Assembly: GCA_030156305.1 (NCBI GenBank)
Contig: JASGMZ010000012.1
Location: 1-26,912, forward strand
DNA from: Bacteroidales bacterium
Lineage (GTDB): Bacteria > Bacteroidota > Bacteroidia > Bacteroidales > UBA12077
Direction of reading: 5' to 3'
Length of the DNA: 26,912 nt
In this document: piece by piece, positions 7,840 to 16,062 of the stretch
Layout of the letters: each line of letters opens with the position of its first letter
How positions within the stretch are numbered: position 1 is the stretch's first letter
Position numbers and translations under genes: made by a program
Notes under the pieces: model-generated
What the model was told of the DNA's origin: nothing
What the model saw: the letters and a program-made list of their open reading frames with translations, nothing else
Database searches by the model: none

Positions 7840-8382
7840 ATGATTAAAAGAATAAACAGGATGACGACTATACTTGAAATTTTGAAATATATTCTTCCGG
7901 CAATTATTGTTTTGTTAGCAAGTTGGTTAGTGCTTAAACAAATGATAAAAAACGAACAGGAAAAACGCAATTATGAAATAATCTCCAAAAATCAGCAAAT
8001 TATAACACCAATAAGGTTGCAGGCTTATGAACGATTCACCCTTTTGCTTGAACGGATATCGCCTGAGTCGTTAATTATGCGGTTAAACAAACCCAACATG
8101 CGAGCAAAACAATTACAAACTGAAATTTTAAATGCCATTCGTTCTGAATTCGATCATAATGTTTCTCAGCAAATCTATATATCAACCCAAGCCTGGGAAT
8201 TAATTAAAAATGCCAAATCAACGATTGTTCAAATAGTGAATAGTTGTTACAATAAAGTAAAACCGGATTCATCGGCTTTTGAATTAAGTAAGATGATATT
8301 AGAAGAATTGATGAAATACGAAAAATCACCGGTAAGCCTTGCCTTAGAATTTTTAAAAGCTGAAGCAAGGAAACTTTTTTAA
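7840..8382 (+). CDS. Small membrane-anchored conserved hypothetical protein
   Basis: The 180-residue protein has one N-terminal transmembrane helix (about 12-30, ILKYILPAIIVLLASWLVL) followed by a basic stretch and a helical cytoplasmic domain. Its text (IRLQAYERFTLLLERISPE, then SEFDHNVSQQIYIS...AWELIKNAK) resembles a Bacteroidota-wide uncharacterised family, possibly DUF7935; I am not certain of that name. The start could be 7840 or the in-frame ATG at 7861, seven residues later. Neither has a convincing ribosome-binding site. The gene is convergent with the channel gene, the two stop codons being only 2 nt apart, so no independent terminator fits between them. No function can be proposed from sequence. 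Confidence 0.8.
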   Translation: MIKRINRMTTILEILKYILPAIIVLLASWLVLKQMIKNEQEKRNYEIISKNQQIITPIRLQAYERFTLLLERISPESLIMRLNKPNMRAKQLQTEILNAIRSEFDHNVSQQIYISTQAWELIKNAKSTIVQIVNSCYNKVKPDSSAFELSKMILEELMKYEKSPVSLALEFLKAEARKLF

Positions 8383-8384
8383 AA

Positions 8385-10133
8385 CTATCTTAAAATTTTT
8401 CGAACAAAAGCAACGGTAAAGTACGACATTAGAAATAGCCCCACAAATCCTTCCAATCCTGAAATCCATCGGAATATGCCTGAAGGGTAATAATCTCCAT
8501 ATCCAATGGTTAAGAATGTTATAGCACTATGATAGAAGGATACAGTAACAGGCCCTAACTTATCCGGATCTCCGAGCGAAGAAACAATTTTTGTATTCAC
8601 AAAAAATGGAACAATCAAATAAACCAAAGAGAAAAAAATATAACTAAACATCATGCTGGTTAAAACTCGTAATGGATTTGTTGCGTATAATCCAACCTTG
8701 TCGAACACAATCCATTGAAAAAAATAGGAGGGGTATTGCCAAATACGGCTTAAAGAATTTTTCTTAATTGCTTCTTGTAAATCGGCTTTTAATTCATTTC
8801 GTTTAAACTCAACATAAGCCTTATCTTCATCAACATACTGGCCTGTATTGTTAAAATTTTCTTTTAAAATTCTGAATTGTTCTGCAATTTCTCTGTGCGA
8901 AGTATTTTTTTGTGAATAAATTAATTGTTTAACATGATTGATATTCCAGTCAATATAAATTCTGCCGATTAGTCGCATCCCGGAAAAATTGATGGTATCA
9001 ATATTTAATAAAAAATCGTATGGTTTTATATCTATAATATCGCGAGCTACAGTATCAGATAAATCAATAAAGGGGCATTTGGCTAAACGCAAGTCAACAT
9101 AATAATCTAAATGACAGGATTTAAGCGACAGTTCCATGATATTGGATTGGCTAAAACTTAAATTTCCTTTGCCAAAATCAGCGTTATCTAAAAAGAGTAA
9201 AGTATTTTGAAATTCAATTTTTTCGAAAGATACATTGCCATCTCCCCATTGTGTTCTTCGGAAAGTTACTTTCCCTCCTTTATGCTGAGCTGCTTCAAAT
9301 GATTTTTCTCCGCAACCGAAAATTGCTCTGTTAAAACTTACTTTAGCATCACTAAATTCGATAGTTCTGAAATCAACTTTCCCATCGCCAAATTCAGTGC
9401 GTTCAAAAATTAATTCTTTGCAATGAAAGCGGGCAAAATGAAAATTAATTTTCCCATATCCAAACCGTGCTACTTTAAAGGAAACTCTTCTTGATTCAAA
9501 AAGTGTATTAACAAAAGAAACATCACCTTCGTTAAATTCTGTATTTACAAATAACACATCGGCTTTTCCAAAATATGCATCCTGAAAATTTTTATGTCCG
9601 GGGCCAAACCATGAATTTTTAAAATTTATTTCTCCATCACCAAAAAGTACATTGGTAAAATCGATATTCCCATCATTAAAATAAGTATAACTAAAATTTA
9701 TACCTCCATGATTGAATTTAGCCGATTGAAAAGTGACAGCACCATTAAGAAAGTGAGCATTTTCAAAGGTTTTGTAATCTTCATCAAATTCGGCAAAGGA
9801 AAAATCAGTTGCTATACGCGAATCAAAAAAAGTATTATACGCTGAAAACTGGTGTAATTTTATATAAGTTTTTTTTTCGATATTTCGACTTTCGCGGTAA
9901 TCCGATAAAGAAAAATTTTCGATGTAACAATGATCAAGGTTTATAGATTTTTTCTCGTCGATTAAGTGATATATTTCCTCTTTGTCAACATAAGCCAACT
10001 CTATATATGCAATTTCTTTTTTATTTGCATCAAGAAACGAAATCGTTGCAGTGTTGTCTGATTTTTCTGCTCCTCCCGTTTCAAATGGCGTATTTTTTAT
10101 TTTTATTTTATAGTTAAAATAATCTTTAATCAT
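8385..10133 (-). CDS. Two-TM potassium-channel protein with N-terminal pentapeptide-like beta-helix
   Basis: The 582-residue protein has two parts. Residues about 70-370 are tandem strands in a pattern such as FGDGEINFKN, FNEGDVSFVN and FGDGKVDFRT, with Phe and Gly recurring at roughly 10-residue steps, as in pentapeptide-repeat-like solenoids. Residues about 485-582 form an ion-channel module: TM1 (about 490-512), a pore helix, the selectivity filter TIGYGD (542-547), and TM2 (about 561-580). The filter is the canonical K+ signature with Ile for Val. A helical linker (about 400-480) joins the two. There is no signal peptide, so the solenoid is probably cytoplasmic and could gate the pore by binding a ligand or partner. 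It is transcribed alone on the minus strand, downstream of the phosphatase operon terminator. The domain calls are solid; gating and physiological role are inference. Confidence 0.85.
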   Translation of the reverse strand: MIKDYFNYKIKIKNTPFETGGAEKSDNTATISFLDANKKEIAYIELAYVDKEEIYHLIDEKKSINLDHCYIENFSLSDYRESRNIEKKTYIKLHQFSAYNTFFDSRIATDFSFAEFDEDYKTFENAHFLNGAVTFQSAKFNHGGINFSYTYFNDGNIDFTNVLFGDGEINFKNSWFGPGHKNFQDAYFGKADVLFVNTEFNEGDVSFVNTLFESRRVSFKVARFGYGKINFHFARFHCKELIFERTEFGDGKVDFRTIEFSDAKVSFNRAIFGCGEKSFEAAQHKGGKVTFRRTQWGDGNVSFEKIEFQNTLLFLDNADFGKGNLSFSQSNIMELSLKSCHLDYYVDLRLAKCPFIDLSDTVARDIIDIKPYDFLLNIDTINFSGMRLIGRIYIDWNINHVKQLIYSQKNTSHREIAEQFRILKENFNNTGQYVDEDKAYVEFKRNELKADLQEAIKKNSLSRIWQYPSYFFQWIVFDKVGLYATNPLRVLTSMMFSYIFFSLVYLIVPFFVNTKIVSSLGDPDKLGPVTVSFYHSAITFLTIGYGDYYPSGIFRWISGLEGFVGLFLMSYFTVAFVRKILR

Positions 10134-10172
10134 AAGCCTGAAGTATCATTATTAACATCAAATATACTAAAA

Positions 10173-10213
10173 AATCCCTATATTAACTGTTACTAAGCTA
10201 ATTTATAGGGATT
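10173..10213 (-). terminator. Rho-independent terminator of the cpdB-phoA operon
   Basis: AATCCCTATA (10173-10182) and TATAGGGATT (10204-10213) are perfect 10-bp inverted arms around a 21-nt loop. On the minus strand the stem is followed by a T-run, 30 nt past the phosphatase stop codon. It also separates this operon from the channel gene downstream. Confidence 0.7.
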
Positions 10214-10226
10214 AAAAAGATTTAAT

Positions 10227-10246
10227 TTTATTATTATTATTATTTA
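10227..10246. repeat. TTA trinucleotide microsatellite
   Basis: About five tandem TTA units lie immediately after the alkaline phosphatase stop codon on the minus strand. They are outside the coding frame, so slippage would not change the protein. Confidence 0.55.
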
Positions 10247-11329
10247 TTCCAATCCTAAAGCTTGCATCATTTTATGGAAAACATCTGTATTTTCATAGAT
10301 TCCTGTAAATTCTTCAGCTCCTGGCCCATAAGCAAACACCGGTACCATATCGGCGGTATGATAATCGGTTGAAAAATTTACCTCAATCGTTTTATTATTT
10401 ATATTACCACCAACAAGTGTTAAGCCACCTGTTTCGTGGTCTGCAGTAACAATGACTAATGTTTCACCATCTTTTTCTGCAAATTCGAGTGCTTTGCCAA
10501 TGGCACGGTCAAAATCTAATAACTCGGTAATGATGTAATCGATATCATTATCGTGGCCGCCCCAATCGATTTGTGAACCTTCAACCATCATAAAAAATCC
10601 ATTTTTATTTTGGCTTACCATTTCGATAGCTTTTTCGGTTGCTTTGGGCAGCATATCACCACGTCCGTTACGATATTCAGGGTTATGTTTTTCGGCTGTG
10701 AATACAGCAAATTTCTGAAAATCAACCAAATTGATATCTTCAATAGCTGTGGCAACCTGGTAATCTTTACTTTTTAATGAATCGATTAGATTAAGCCCGT
10801 CTTCTCGATCTTCAAAATTTTTTTTACCCCCACCAATAAAAATATCAATATCGGTTTTTAAGAAATCAAGGGCAATTTCCTGGTAATTATATCTGCTGAT
10901 ATTATTGGCGATAAAAGCTGCCGGTGTGGCATGTAAAATAGAGCTTGTTGAAACAAGGCCGGTGGATAAACCATCCTCTTCGGCATATTTTAGAATAGAT
11001 TTAAAGTGATTTCCCAATGAATCGCATCCGATAAGTCCGTTTTTTGTTTTTTTACCTGTTGCAAGAGCTGTTCCCGCTGCTCCCGAGTCGGTTATATAAT
11101 CGGATGCAGAGTAAGTTTTCTGTAATCCGGTGTATTTAAAACTTTCTATGTTAAGTGGAGTTTCCGATACCGTCATGGCGGAATATATATGAGTTACACC
11201 CATTCCGTCGCCAATAAATAAGATTACATTTTTTGCTTTTTTATCCGAATGATTATTCTTAGTTACCTCGTTGTTACACGATGTAAGAAATATGGAAAGT
11301 ATAAGAATTAAAAAACCAAGTTTTTTCAT
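10244..11329 (-). CDS. phoA: Alkaline phosphatase, PhoA superfamily, lipoprotein
   Basis: The 361-residue precursor begins with a lipoprotein signal (lipobox LTSC, Cys18). The catalytic layout of metal-dependent alkaline phosphatases is complete: DGMG with metal ligand Asp41, nucleophile Ser82 in TDSGAAGTALATG, HATPAAF (His133), EGSQIDWGGHDND (Glu250, Asp255, His259), TADHETGG (Asp297, His298) and His324 in YHTADMVP. It should release inorganic phosphate from phosphomonoesters outside the cytoplasm, anchored to a membrane by the lipid. It is shorter than E. coli PhoA, mainly in surface loops, as is common in this phylum. Its start lies 4 nt after the stop of the nucleotidase gene, so the two form one operon, presumably induced by phosphate limitation through the Pho box upstream of the first gene. 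Confidence 0.92.
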   Translation of the reverse strand: MKKLGFLILILSIFLTSCNNEVTKNNHSDKKAKNVILFIGDGMGVTHIYSAMTVSETPLNIESFKYTGLQKTYSASDYITDSGAAGTALATGKKTKNGLIGCDSLGNHFKSILKYAEEDGLSTGLVSTSSILHATPAAFIANNISRYNYQEIALDFLKTDIDIFIGGGKKNFEDREDGLNLIDSLKSKDYQVATAIEDINLVDFQKFAVFTAEKHNPEYRNGRGDMLPKATEKAIEMVSQNKNGFFMMVEGSQIDWGGHDNDIDYIITELLDFDRAIGKALEFAEKDGETLVIVTADHETGGLTLVGGNINNKTIEVNFSTDYHTADMVPVFAYGPGAEEFTGIYENTDVFHKMMQALGLE

Positions 11330-11333
11330 TTTA

Positions 11334-13103
11334 TTATTTATTTAATAGTTTATAATCACGTTTTTTTGCTTTTTCCCACCAGTCTATGGGATATACCGAC
11401 CATTCATTTCTGTCCTCAGGATAGATGTTTTGTTTTTCTTCAATCCATTGCATCATATAATAGCGGATATCTTTTTCGGTTGAGCTAATCCGATGTTCGT
11501 TGAGTTCATCCTCCGGTATTCCTGCACCATTTACCAAATGTCCTCCACCGCCATTTCCACGGTAGCTGTTTATAGCTACAATGTAGGTACTGTCTTTATA
11601 AAATTTTTCTCCGGATGTTAATGAATGGATTGTAACTTTATCACCATCGGGTTTGGTAATATCAACGGTATATTTTATTCCGGCAGCCACATCAAAATTG
11701 TAATAATTATTTTTTAACCTGTACGATTGATATTTTTCCGCATAGAGCGGGTTCCCGTTTTTATCCGATTTAAATAGTAATAGATGGCCATTTTCATCTT
11801 TCATTGTGTTAAACCAGTTCGCAAAAGAGTATTCTAAATAGCCATCAATTTCTTTACCCGAGAGGTTCATGGTGTACAGAAAATTTTCAAAACGATATAA
11901 CTTAAACATATCGCGAACATAAACAGGGCCTTTTTCAATGGTTGCATTAAAAGATAAAGGTGCAGCAAATGATATTTCGGCATCACTAATGTCTAACTGA
12001 ATGGTATTAATTAAATCTACAAATGTTGATGGGCCATAAATCCCTTCGTGTGCATCAATAGATTTTTCAAATGTACCAACCTTATGCGACACATATTTTT
12101 TAACTTCGTTTATTTGATTTTCAAATTTCCGGGTAAACTCCTGATCGGTTTTCAGAGGGGATACATCAATGATTTCAGTATGAAACGATTTATCATATTT
12201 TTCATTTTCATTTAAAGCCATATCTACTTTAGCTACACAAAATTGATTGGCGTTTCCTTTGGGGCCCATGATAATAACATTATCCCCATTAATATTTTTT
12301 ATTGTTTCATTCCATGTTCGATGATCGTGACCGACAAAAACTACATCAAATCCAGGAACTTGTTTGGCAACGATTAACGAAGCATTTTCGTTTCCGGGGG
12401 TATCATAATTCACTCCTCCGTAAGTGTAATCATATCCTGAATGGAAAAGGCCTATGAACAAATCGGGATTTTCTTTTTCCATGATTTTAGGAACCCATTC
12501 TTTGGCCGATTCAACCATATCGATAAACTCTATACCGTCCCATAGTTCTTCGGGTAGCCATTTTGGAATTCCAGGAGTTATTAGTCCTAATACAGCAATT
12601 TTAACTCCTTTTTTATCGATTATGGTATAGGGTTTAAAATAAGGTTCTCCGGTTGAAGTATTGATAGCATTTGCTGCGAGCCAGGGGAAATTAAACTCAT
12701 TCACTAATTTATCGTAAACAGTATGTCCTGCTTCAATATCGTGATTTCCAACCGTAGCGGCATCATAGTCCAAATAGTTCATTACCTGTGAACAAATATG
12801 TTCCTCATCAATATTTTCATAATTAGAGTAATAAACTACTGGTTGTCCTTGTAATATATCGCCATTATCCACTAAAACTACATTTTCATCTACGCTTAGA
12901 TTGTTGATATACGACGATATTTTTGATAGTGAGGTATTTGCTTTTTTATCATTAATAAAATCATAATCGAAAATGGATCCATGTATATCGCTTGTTTCGA
13001 TAAGGTGTAAAGTGATCTTTTCTGGTTTCTTTTTTTCAGTACAAGCAAAAGAAAAGATGATCAGTAAAACTGAGATGAAAGCAATAATTTGAATTTTTTT
13101 CAT
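11334..13103 (-). CDS. CpdB/UshA-type 5'-nucleotidase / 2',3'-cyclic phosphodiesterase lipoprotein
   Basis: The 589-residue precursor has an N-terminal hydrophobic signal ending in a Cys (Cys21, FAC-TEKKK), an atypical but plausible lipobox. The metallophosphatase domain (about 30-310) shows all ligand motifs: SDIHG (Asp39, His41), DNGD (Asp82), GNHD (119-122), His221 in LFHSGY, and GHDH (258-261). The C-terminal 5'-nucleotidase domain follows, with NSYRGNGGGGHLVNGAG as the substrate-binding loop. The ETSDIHGSIFDYDFIND text is closest to the 2',3'-cyclic-nucleotide phosphodiesterase/3'-nucleotidase (CpdB) branch. It would degrade extracellular nucleotides to nucleosides and phosphate, working with the phosphatase encoded next in the operon. 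Upstream lie a -7-like element and a candidate Pho box. Confidence 0.88.
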   Translation of the reverse strand: MKKIQIIAFISVLLIIFSFACTEKKKPEKITLHLIETSDIHGSIFDYDFINDKKANTSLSKISSYINNLSVDENVVLVDNGDILQGQPVVYYSNYENIDEEHICSQVMNYLDYDAATVGNHDIEAGHTVYDKLVNEFNFPWLAANAINTSTGEPYFKPYTIIDKKGVKIAVLGLITPGIPKWLPEELWDGIEFIDMVESAKEWVPKIMEKENPDLFIGLFHSGYDYTYGGVNYDTPGNENASLIVAKQVPGFDVVFVGHDHRTWNETIKNINGDNVIIMGPKGNANQFCVAKVDMALNENEKYDKSFHTEIIDVSPLKTDQEFTRKFENQINEVKKYVSHKVGTFEKSIDAHEGIYGPSTFVDLINTIQLDISDAEISFAAPLSFNATIEKGPVYVRDMFKLYRFENFLYTMNLSGKEIDGYLEYSFANWFNTMKDENGHLLLFKSDKNGNPLYAEKYQSYRLKNNYYNFDVAAGIKYTVDITKPDGDKVTIHSLTSGEKFYKDSTYIVAINSYRGNGGGGHLVNGAGIPEDELNEHRISSTEKDIRYYMMQWIEEKQNIYPEDRNEWSVYPIDWWEKAKKRDYKLLNK

Positions 13104-13131
13104 TGTTTTACAAAATATATTAATATAACTG

Positions 13132-13139
13132 CAAAGTAA
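13132..13139 (-). promoter_or_regulatory. Candidate -7 element of the cpdB-phoA operon
   Basis: The minus strand reads TTACTTTG followed by CAGT, matching TAnnTTTG except at the second base. The 13-mer ATTACTTTGCAGT (13128-13140) recurs exactly at 25061-25073 upstream of the second beta-helix lipoprotein, which supports it as a promoter core. Confidence 0.5.
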
Positions 13140-13171
13140 TAATATAGTTTAATAAAAGATGATTTTTTATC

Positions 13172-13188
13172 TTTTAAAAATTTGTTAA
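13172..13188 (-). promoter_or_regulatory. Candidate Pho box upstream of cpdB-phoA (two hexamers)
   Basis: On the minus strand TTAACA (13183-13188) and TTAAAA (13172-13177) start exactly 11 bp apart. The proximal hexamer ends 32 bp before the -7-like element at 13132-13139, the same gap as in front of the PiT gene. It overlaps the hairpin at 13179-13201, so the two readings compete. Confidence 0.4.
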
Positions 13189-13201
13189 GTTTTAACAAAT
13201 T
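13179..13201 (-). terminator. AT-only hairpin at the end of the sia-SDR-VOC operon
   Basis: AATTTGTTAA (13179-13188) and TTAACAAATT (13192-13201) are perfect 10-bp arms with a 3-nt loop. The hairpin begins inside the stop codon of the VOC gene, and on the minus strand it runs into a short T-run. A stem with almost no GC is weak as a terminator; it could instead be a regulator-binding palindrome. Confidence 0.45.
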
Positions 13202-14261
13202 AAAATTTAACCTTACTAAATCTAAGTGCTTTAATCATCCAGTTGGGTAGGGGTTTTTTCCGATCGCGTTTTTTTAGGTTAAGGTACCAGCCAAATTTTT
13301 CCATAATGGGTATTTTATGGGTTTCCACAAATTCGATTAAAGTACCATCCGGGTCTTCGATATATGAGAAATGGCCTGCAGCTTCGCCCATATCAAAACT
13401 ATTGTCCTCATTATGTTTTACCGAACTATCAACAGTAAAAGGAAACCCTTTCAATTCACAGTATTTTTTCAACGCTTCCATTCCGGAAATATCGTAGCAT
13501 AAGTGGATAAAACCAAGGTCACCCCAATATCGGTTTTTAAATATTTTTTGGGGTTCACGATCTAATACCTGAATGAGTTCAATATAGCTGTTACCAAACA
13601 AACGGCTAAATAATCCGTATCTTTTTTTACTTGCTTTTAAAAGGACTCGACGAAATTTTTGATTTCCTCCAGGCAGAGGTTTAAAATCATCGAAAACACC
13701 TTGATCATCATAAACTACCTCGTCGTAACCCAGGATGTCGCTATATACTTTTCTGGCTTTATCAATATCAGATACACCAATCATAGCACCAGCAACAGCC
13801 CCCGTAAGTTTATTTTCTTTTCTGAACAAGGTTGAATCATAAATGACCTGGAAAATATTTCCATAGAGATCTTTTATAAAAAAGTGGTCTGCATATAAAT
13901 CGCCAATGACATTCAGGTTTCGCGCTTTAAATGTTTCGTATGCTTTCTTTAAATCAGGACTTTTTATTTTTGCTGCAATAATTCCCAGATCACCCAGTTG
14001 CAATTCAAATTCAGGAGCTTGTGGAGTTCTTTCCGAATATTGCCAGATTTCAAATCCCCCGCCACCGGTTAGATTCATAGCCAAAGCTGCATGACGTTTT
14101 CTGGGTTTTCCTCCGGTGTAGGGTAACATTAATTCAGCCACCGTATTATCCTCAAAAATACGAATATCCATTCCAAAATTCTCTTTATACCACTTCCATG
14201 CTTCATAAACATTCGTAACGCCAATACCGATTTGTTGTATTCCACTAATTATTTTCTCCAT
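13200..14261 (-). CDS. Double VOC (glyoxalase/bleomycin-resistance fold) protein
   Basis: The 353-residue soluble protein has two vicinal-oxygen-chelate domains. The first (about 6-145) starts GIQQIGIGVTNVYEAWKWY and ends with HFFIKDLYGNIFQV. The second (about 155-315) starts AGAMIGVSDIDKARKVYSDIL and ends FSYIEDPDGTLIEFVETHK. Glu in the last strand and His residues at strand starts are candidate metal ligands, but in the first domain the usual leading His is replaced (QIGIGV), so that half may be structural. The arrangement recalls 4-hydroxyphenylpyruvate dioxygenase-like and other two-domain dioxygenases or isomerases, though no specific substrate is visible. A basic C-terminal tail follows. 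It is the last gene of the siaB-siaC-SDR-VOC operon, 21 nt after the SDR gene. Confidence 0.8.
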   Translation of the reverse strand: MEKIISGIQQIGIGVTNVYEAWKWYKENFGMDIRIFEDNTVAELMLPYTGGKPRKRHAALAMNLTGGGGFEIWQYSERTPQAPEFELQLGDLGIIAAKIKSPDLKKAYETFKARNLNVIGDLYADHFFIKDLYGNIFQVIYDSTLFRKENKLTGAVAGAMIGVSDIDKARKVYSDILGYDEVVYDDQGVFDDFKPLPGGNQKFRRVLLKASKKRYGLFSRLFGNSYIELIQVLDREPQKIFKNRYWGDLGFIHLCYDISGMEALKKYCELKGFPFTVDSSVKHNEDNSFDMGEAAGHFSYIEDPDGTLIEFVETHKIPIMEKFGWYLNLKKRDRKKPLPNWMIKALRFSKVKF

Positions 14262-14282
14262 TTTCTACACTCAGTTTCTGTT

Positions 14283-15077
14283 CTAAAAAGGTTTTATTTT
14301 TCGTGCTAATTTATAAAATATTTTTGGAAAAAATTTATGAATATATACCATAAGTAATTCTGTAGATCCTATTAATACCTCTTTTTTATCTTTGCGGATG
14401 GCTTTAAGGTATTGTTTTGCACATTTTTGAGCAGAGATACCGGTATTTTGTCCTTCATCCATTTTTCCATGCGCTGTTCCATCTTTGGTTAAAGCATGGA
14501 TTGAAATATTGGTTTTTACCCTTCCGGGAAAAGCAATTAATACTTTGATGTTATCAGTATAAACTTCGGATCTTAAGGTTTCAAAGAAACCATGTAGTGC
14601 ATGTTTTGCTGCCGCATAGGCCGAACGGAGAGGAAATCCAAATTTGCCCGAAATACTGCTGGTAGCTGCAATATATCCCGATTTTTCTTTTATCATATAG
14701 GGCAAAACCGTTTTTGTTAAAGCAATGGCCCCGAAATAATCGATTTCCATGATCTTTCGATCTAATGTTAACGGTGTTTCAATAGCTAAAGCTCGCTGAC
14801 TTATTCCGGCATTATTGATTAAAACATCAATACGGCCAAATTTTCCAATAAGTGATTCGGTAATGGATTCCAATTTATCTACTGCTGTAATATCAAGATA
14901 TTGAATATAACTTTCTCCTCCAATTTTGTCGTAATGCTTTTTAACTCTTTCTAACTCTTCAGGTTGATTCGAAGATAAAATTGTTATTGCTTGTTGACGA
15001 GCTAGTTCATAGGCTAAGGCCTCCCCAATTCCTGAAGAGGCCCCTGTTATCCAAACTACTTTATTTTGAAAAAACAT
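14283..15077 (-). CDS. Short-chain dehydrogenase/reductase (SDR), classical type
   Basis: The 264-residue protein is a classical SDR. It has the cofactor loop TGASSGIG (11-18), NNAG (88-91), a catalytic Ser in ATSSISGK (about 140-142), and the pair Tyr154 and Lys158 in YAAAKHAL. The absence of an Arg straight after the first glycine motif leaves NAD versus NADP undecided. The C-terminal part, with a basic hydrophobic end (IHKFFPKIFYKLARKIKPF), may associate with membrane, as in DHRS7-like family members acting on lipids or steroids. It is the third gene of the operon that begins with siaB, 11 nt after siaC, and is followed by the double VOC gene. Substrate is unknown. Confidence 0.88.
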   Translation of the reverse strand: MFFQNKVVWITGASSGIGEALAYELARQQAITILSSNQPEELERVKKHYDKIGGESYIQYLDITAVDKLESITESLIGKFGRIDVLINNAGISQRALAIETPLTLDRKIMEIDYFGAIALTKTVLPYMIKEKSGYIAATSSISGKFGFPLRSAYAAAKHALHGFFETLRSEVYTDNIKVLIAFPGRVKTNISIHALTKDGTAHGKMDEGQNTGISAQKCAKQYLKAIRKDKKEVLIGSTELLMVYIHKFFPKIFYKLARKIKPF

Positions 15078-15088
15078 AGTTATTTTTT

Positions 15089-15502
15089 TTATCGCTGTAC
15101 CATAATATAATTAAATGGAAAAGAAATCATATCTGCAAAATCTTCACCTACTTCTTTCATATCGTCATCGCCATCTTCAAAATACCAGTAAACTTTAAAT
15201 TGAATACCCTTTTCATAATAATCTTTTACAATGACTAATATATCTGAAATAAATTTTGCAGATGATGAATTAAAGTAATCGAGTTTGAAATTAAATTTAA
15301 AAGGTTTCTCCTCTGAATCGGTAATTAATTTTTGATCTTTTGCCATTGAATCAAAATAATTTCGTAAAGTTTCAATTATTGGATAATAGAAATCACGGAC
15401 ATTTTCAGGCCGGGAGTTGCCCTTCATCTCAAATAATTTTTTTGAGGGGTCGAACAGTATCCTGGGAGATTTATTAGTAGCCTCAATATTTAAGGTTTTC
15501 AT
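15089..15502 (-). CDS. siaC: SiaC-family (DUF1987) phosphorylatable regulator
   Basis: The 137-residue protein matches the DUF1987 family in length and text: SPRILFDPSKKLFEMKGNSRPENV at the N-terminus and LDYFNSSSAKFI at 75-85. In Pseudomonas aeruginosa SiaC the equivalent FNTSS segment carries the Thr phosphorylated by SiaB. Here the corresponding residues are Ser79-Ser81, so Ser phosphorylation is likely by analogy. In that organism unphosphorylated SiaC activates the diguanylate cyclase SiaD and so controls aggregation. No SiaD or SiaA phosphatase gene is in this window, so the output partner is unknown. The gene follows siaB after a 7-nt gap and precedes the SDR gene. Confidence 0.85.
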   Translation of the reverse strand: MKTLNIEATNKSPRILFDPSKKLFEMKGNSRPENVRDFYYPIIETLRNYFDSMAKDQKLITDSEEKPFKFNFKLDYFNSSSAKFISDILVIVKDYYEKGIQFKVYWYFEDGDDDMKEVGEDFADMISFPFNYIMVQR

Positions 15503-15509
15503 AGTTTTT

Positions 15510-16028
15510 TTAATTTATTTTTAAGTTTAGTTGCATTGCAAAATAAGAAAAATTATGATTTATTCTTTCAAAATCGAAATGAATTTTTTGACGAGTGGTT
15601 TTGGCCATAACGATTAATCCTAATCCGGCTCCTCCCTTTTCAGATATTTCAGCATTTGAAAGAGAATCTTTATACAATTGGTTGACTTCTGTATCTGCTA
15701 ATTTATTAAGTTGTGTTAGTTTTTGTATTACCTTTTCTGTGTTTTCGTTGGATATGATATTGCCCGTATGAATAAGAAAAGTATCGTGAAAAAATTCAAC
15801 AATAAATTTGGGTGGATATTTATTTACCAGTTTATTATTTATATCGGTTAAATCTGAATGCTTAAAAATATTATCAAGACATTCAACGGCAAGGGAATAA
15901 ACACGCTTACGAATAAGTTTATCATTGATATTATTATGAAGATAAACTTTTAACTTGTGCAGGATATCATCAATTACAGGTAAAGAAATGTTCCCGTTAA
16001 AATTAATTACGACATCATATTTATTCAC
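15510..16028 (-). CDS. siaB: SiaB-family kinase (GHKL-like, DUF6272)
   Basis: The 172-residue protein is a stand-alone GHKL-type ATPase domain. The N-box is ECLDNIFKH (49-57, Asn53 for magnesium) and the glycine lid is GGAGLGLIVMAKTT (132-145). Size and text agree with SiaB, a kinase that phosphorylates SiaC in a partner-switching pathway resembling anti-sigma kinases. The companion siaC is the next gene, which is the strongest support. The start at 16028 is the only ATG that preserves the N-terminal strands (KYDVVINFNGNIS). It heads a four-gene minus operon with siaC, an SDR and a double VOC protein. The leader contains a large inverted repeat (16063-16120) that could influence expression. 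Confidence 0.85.
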   Translation of the reverse strand: MNKYDVVINFNGNISLPVIDDILHKLKVYLHNNINDKLIRKRVYSLAVECLDNIFKHSDLTDINNKLVNKYPPKFIVEFFHDTFLIHTGNIISNENTEKVIQKLTQLNKLADTEVNQLYKDSLSNAEISEKGGAGLGLIVMAKTTRQKIHFDFERINHNFSYFAMQLNLKIN

Positions 16029-16062
16029 ACGAAATATATTTTTAGTTAATTAATTGGCCTTG

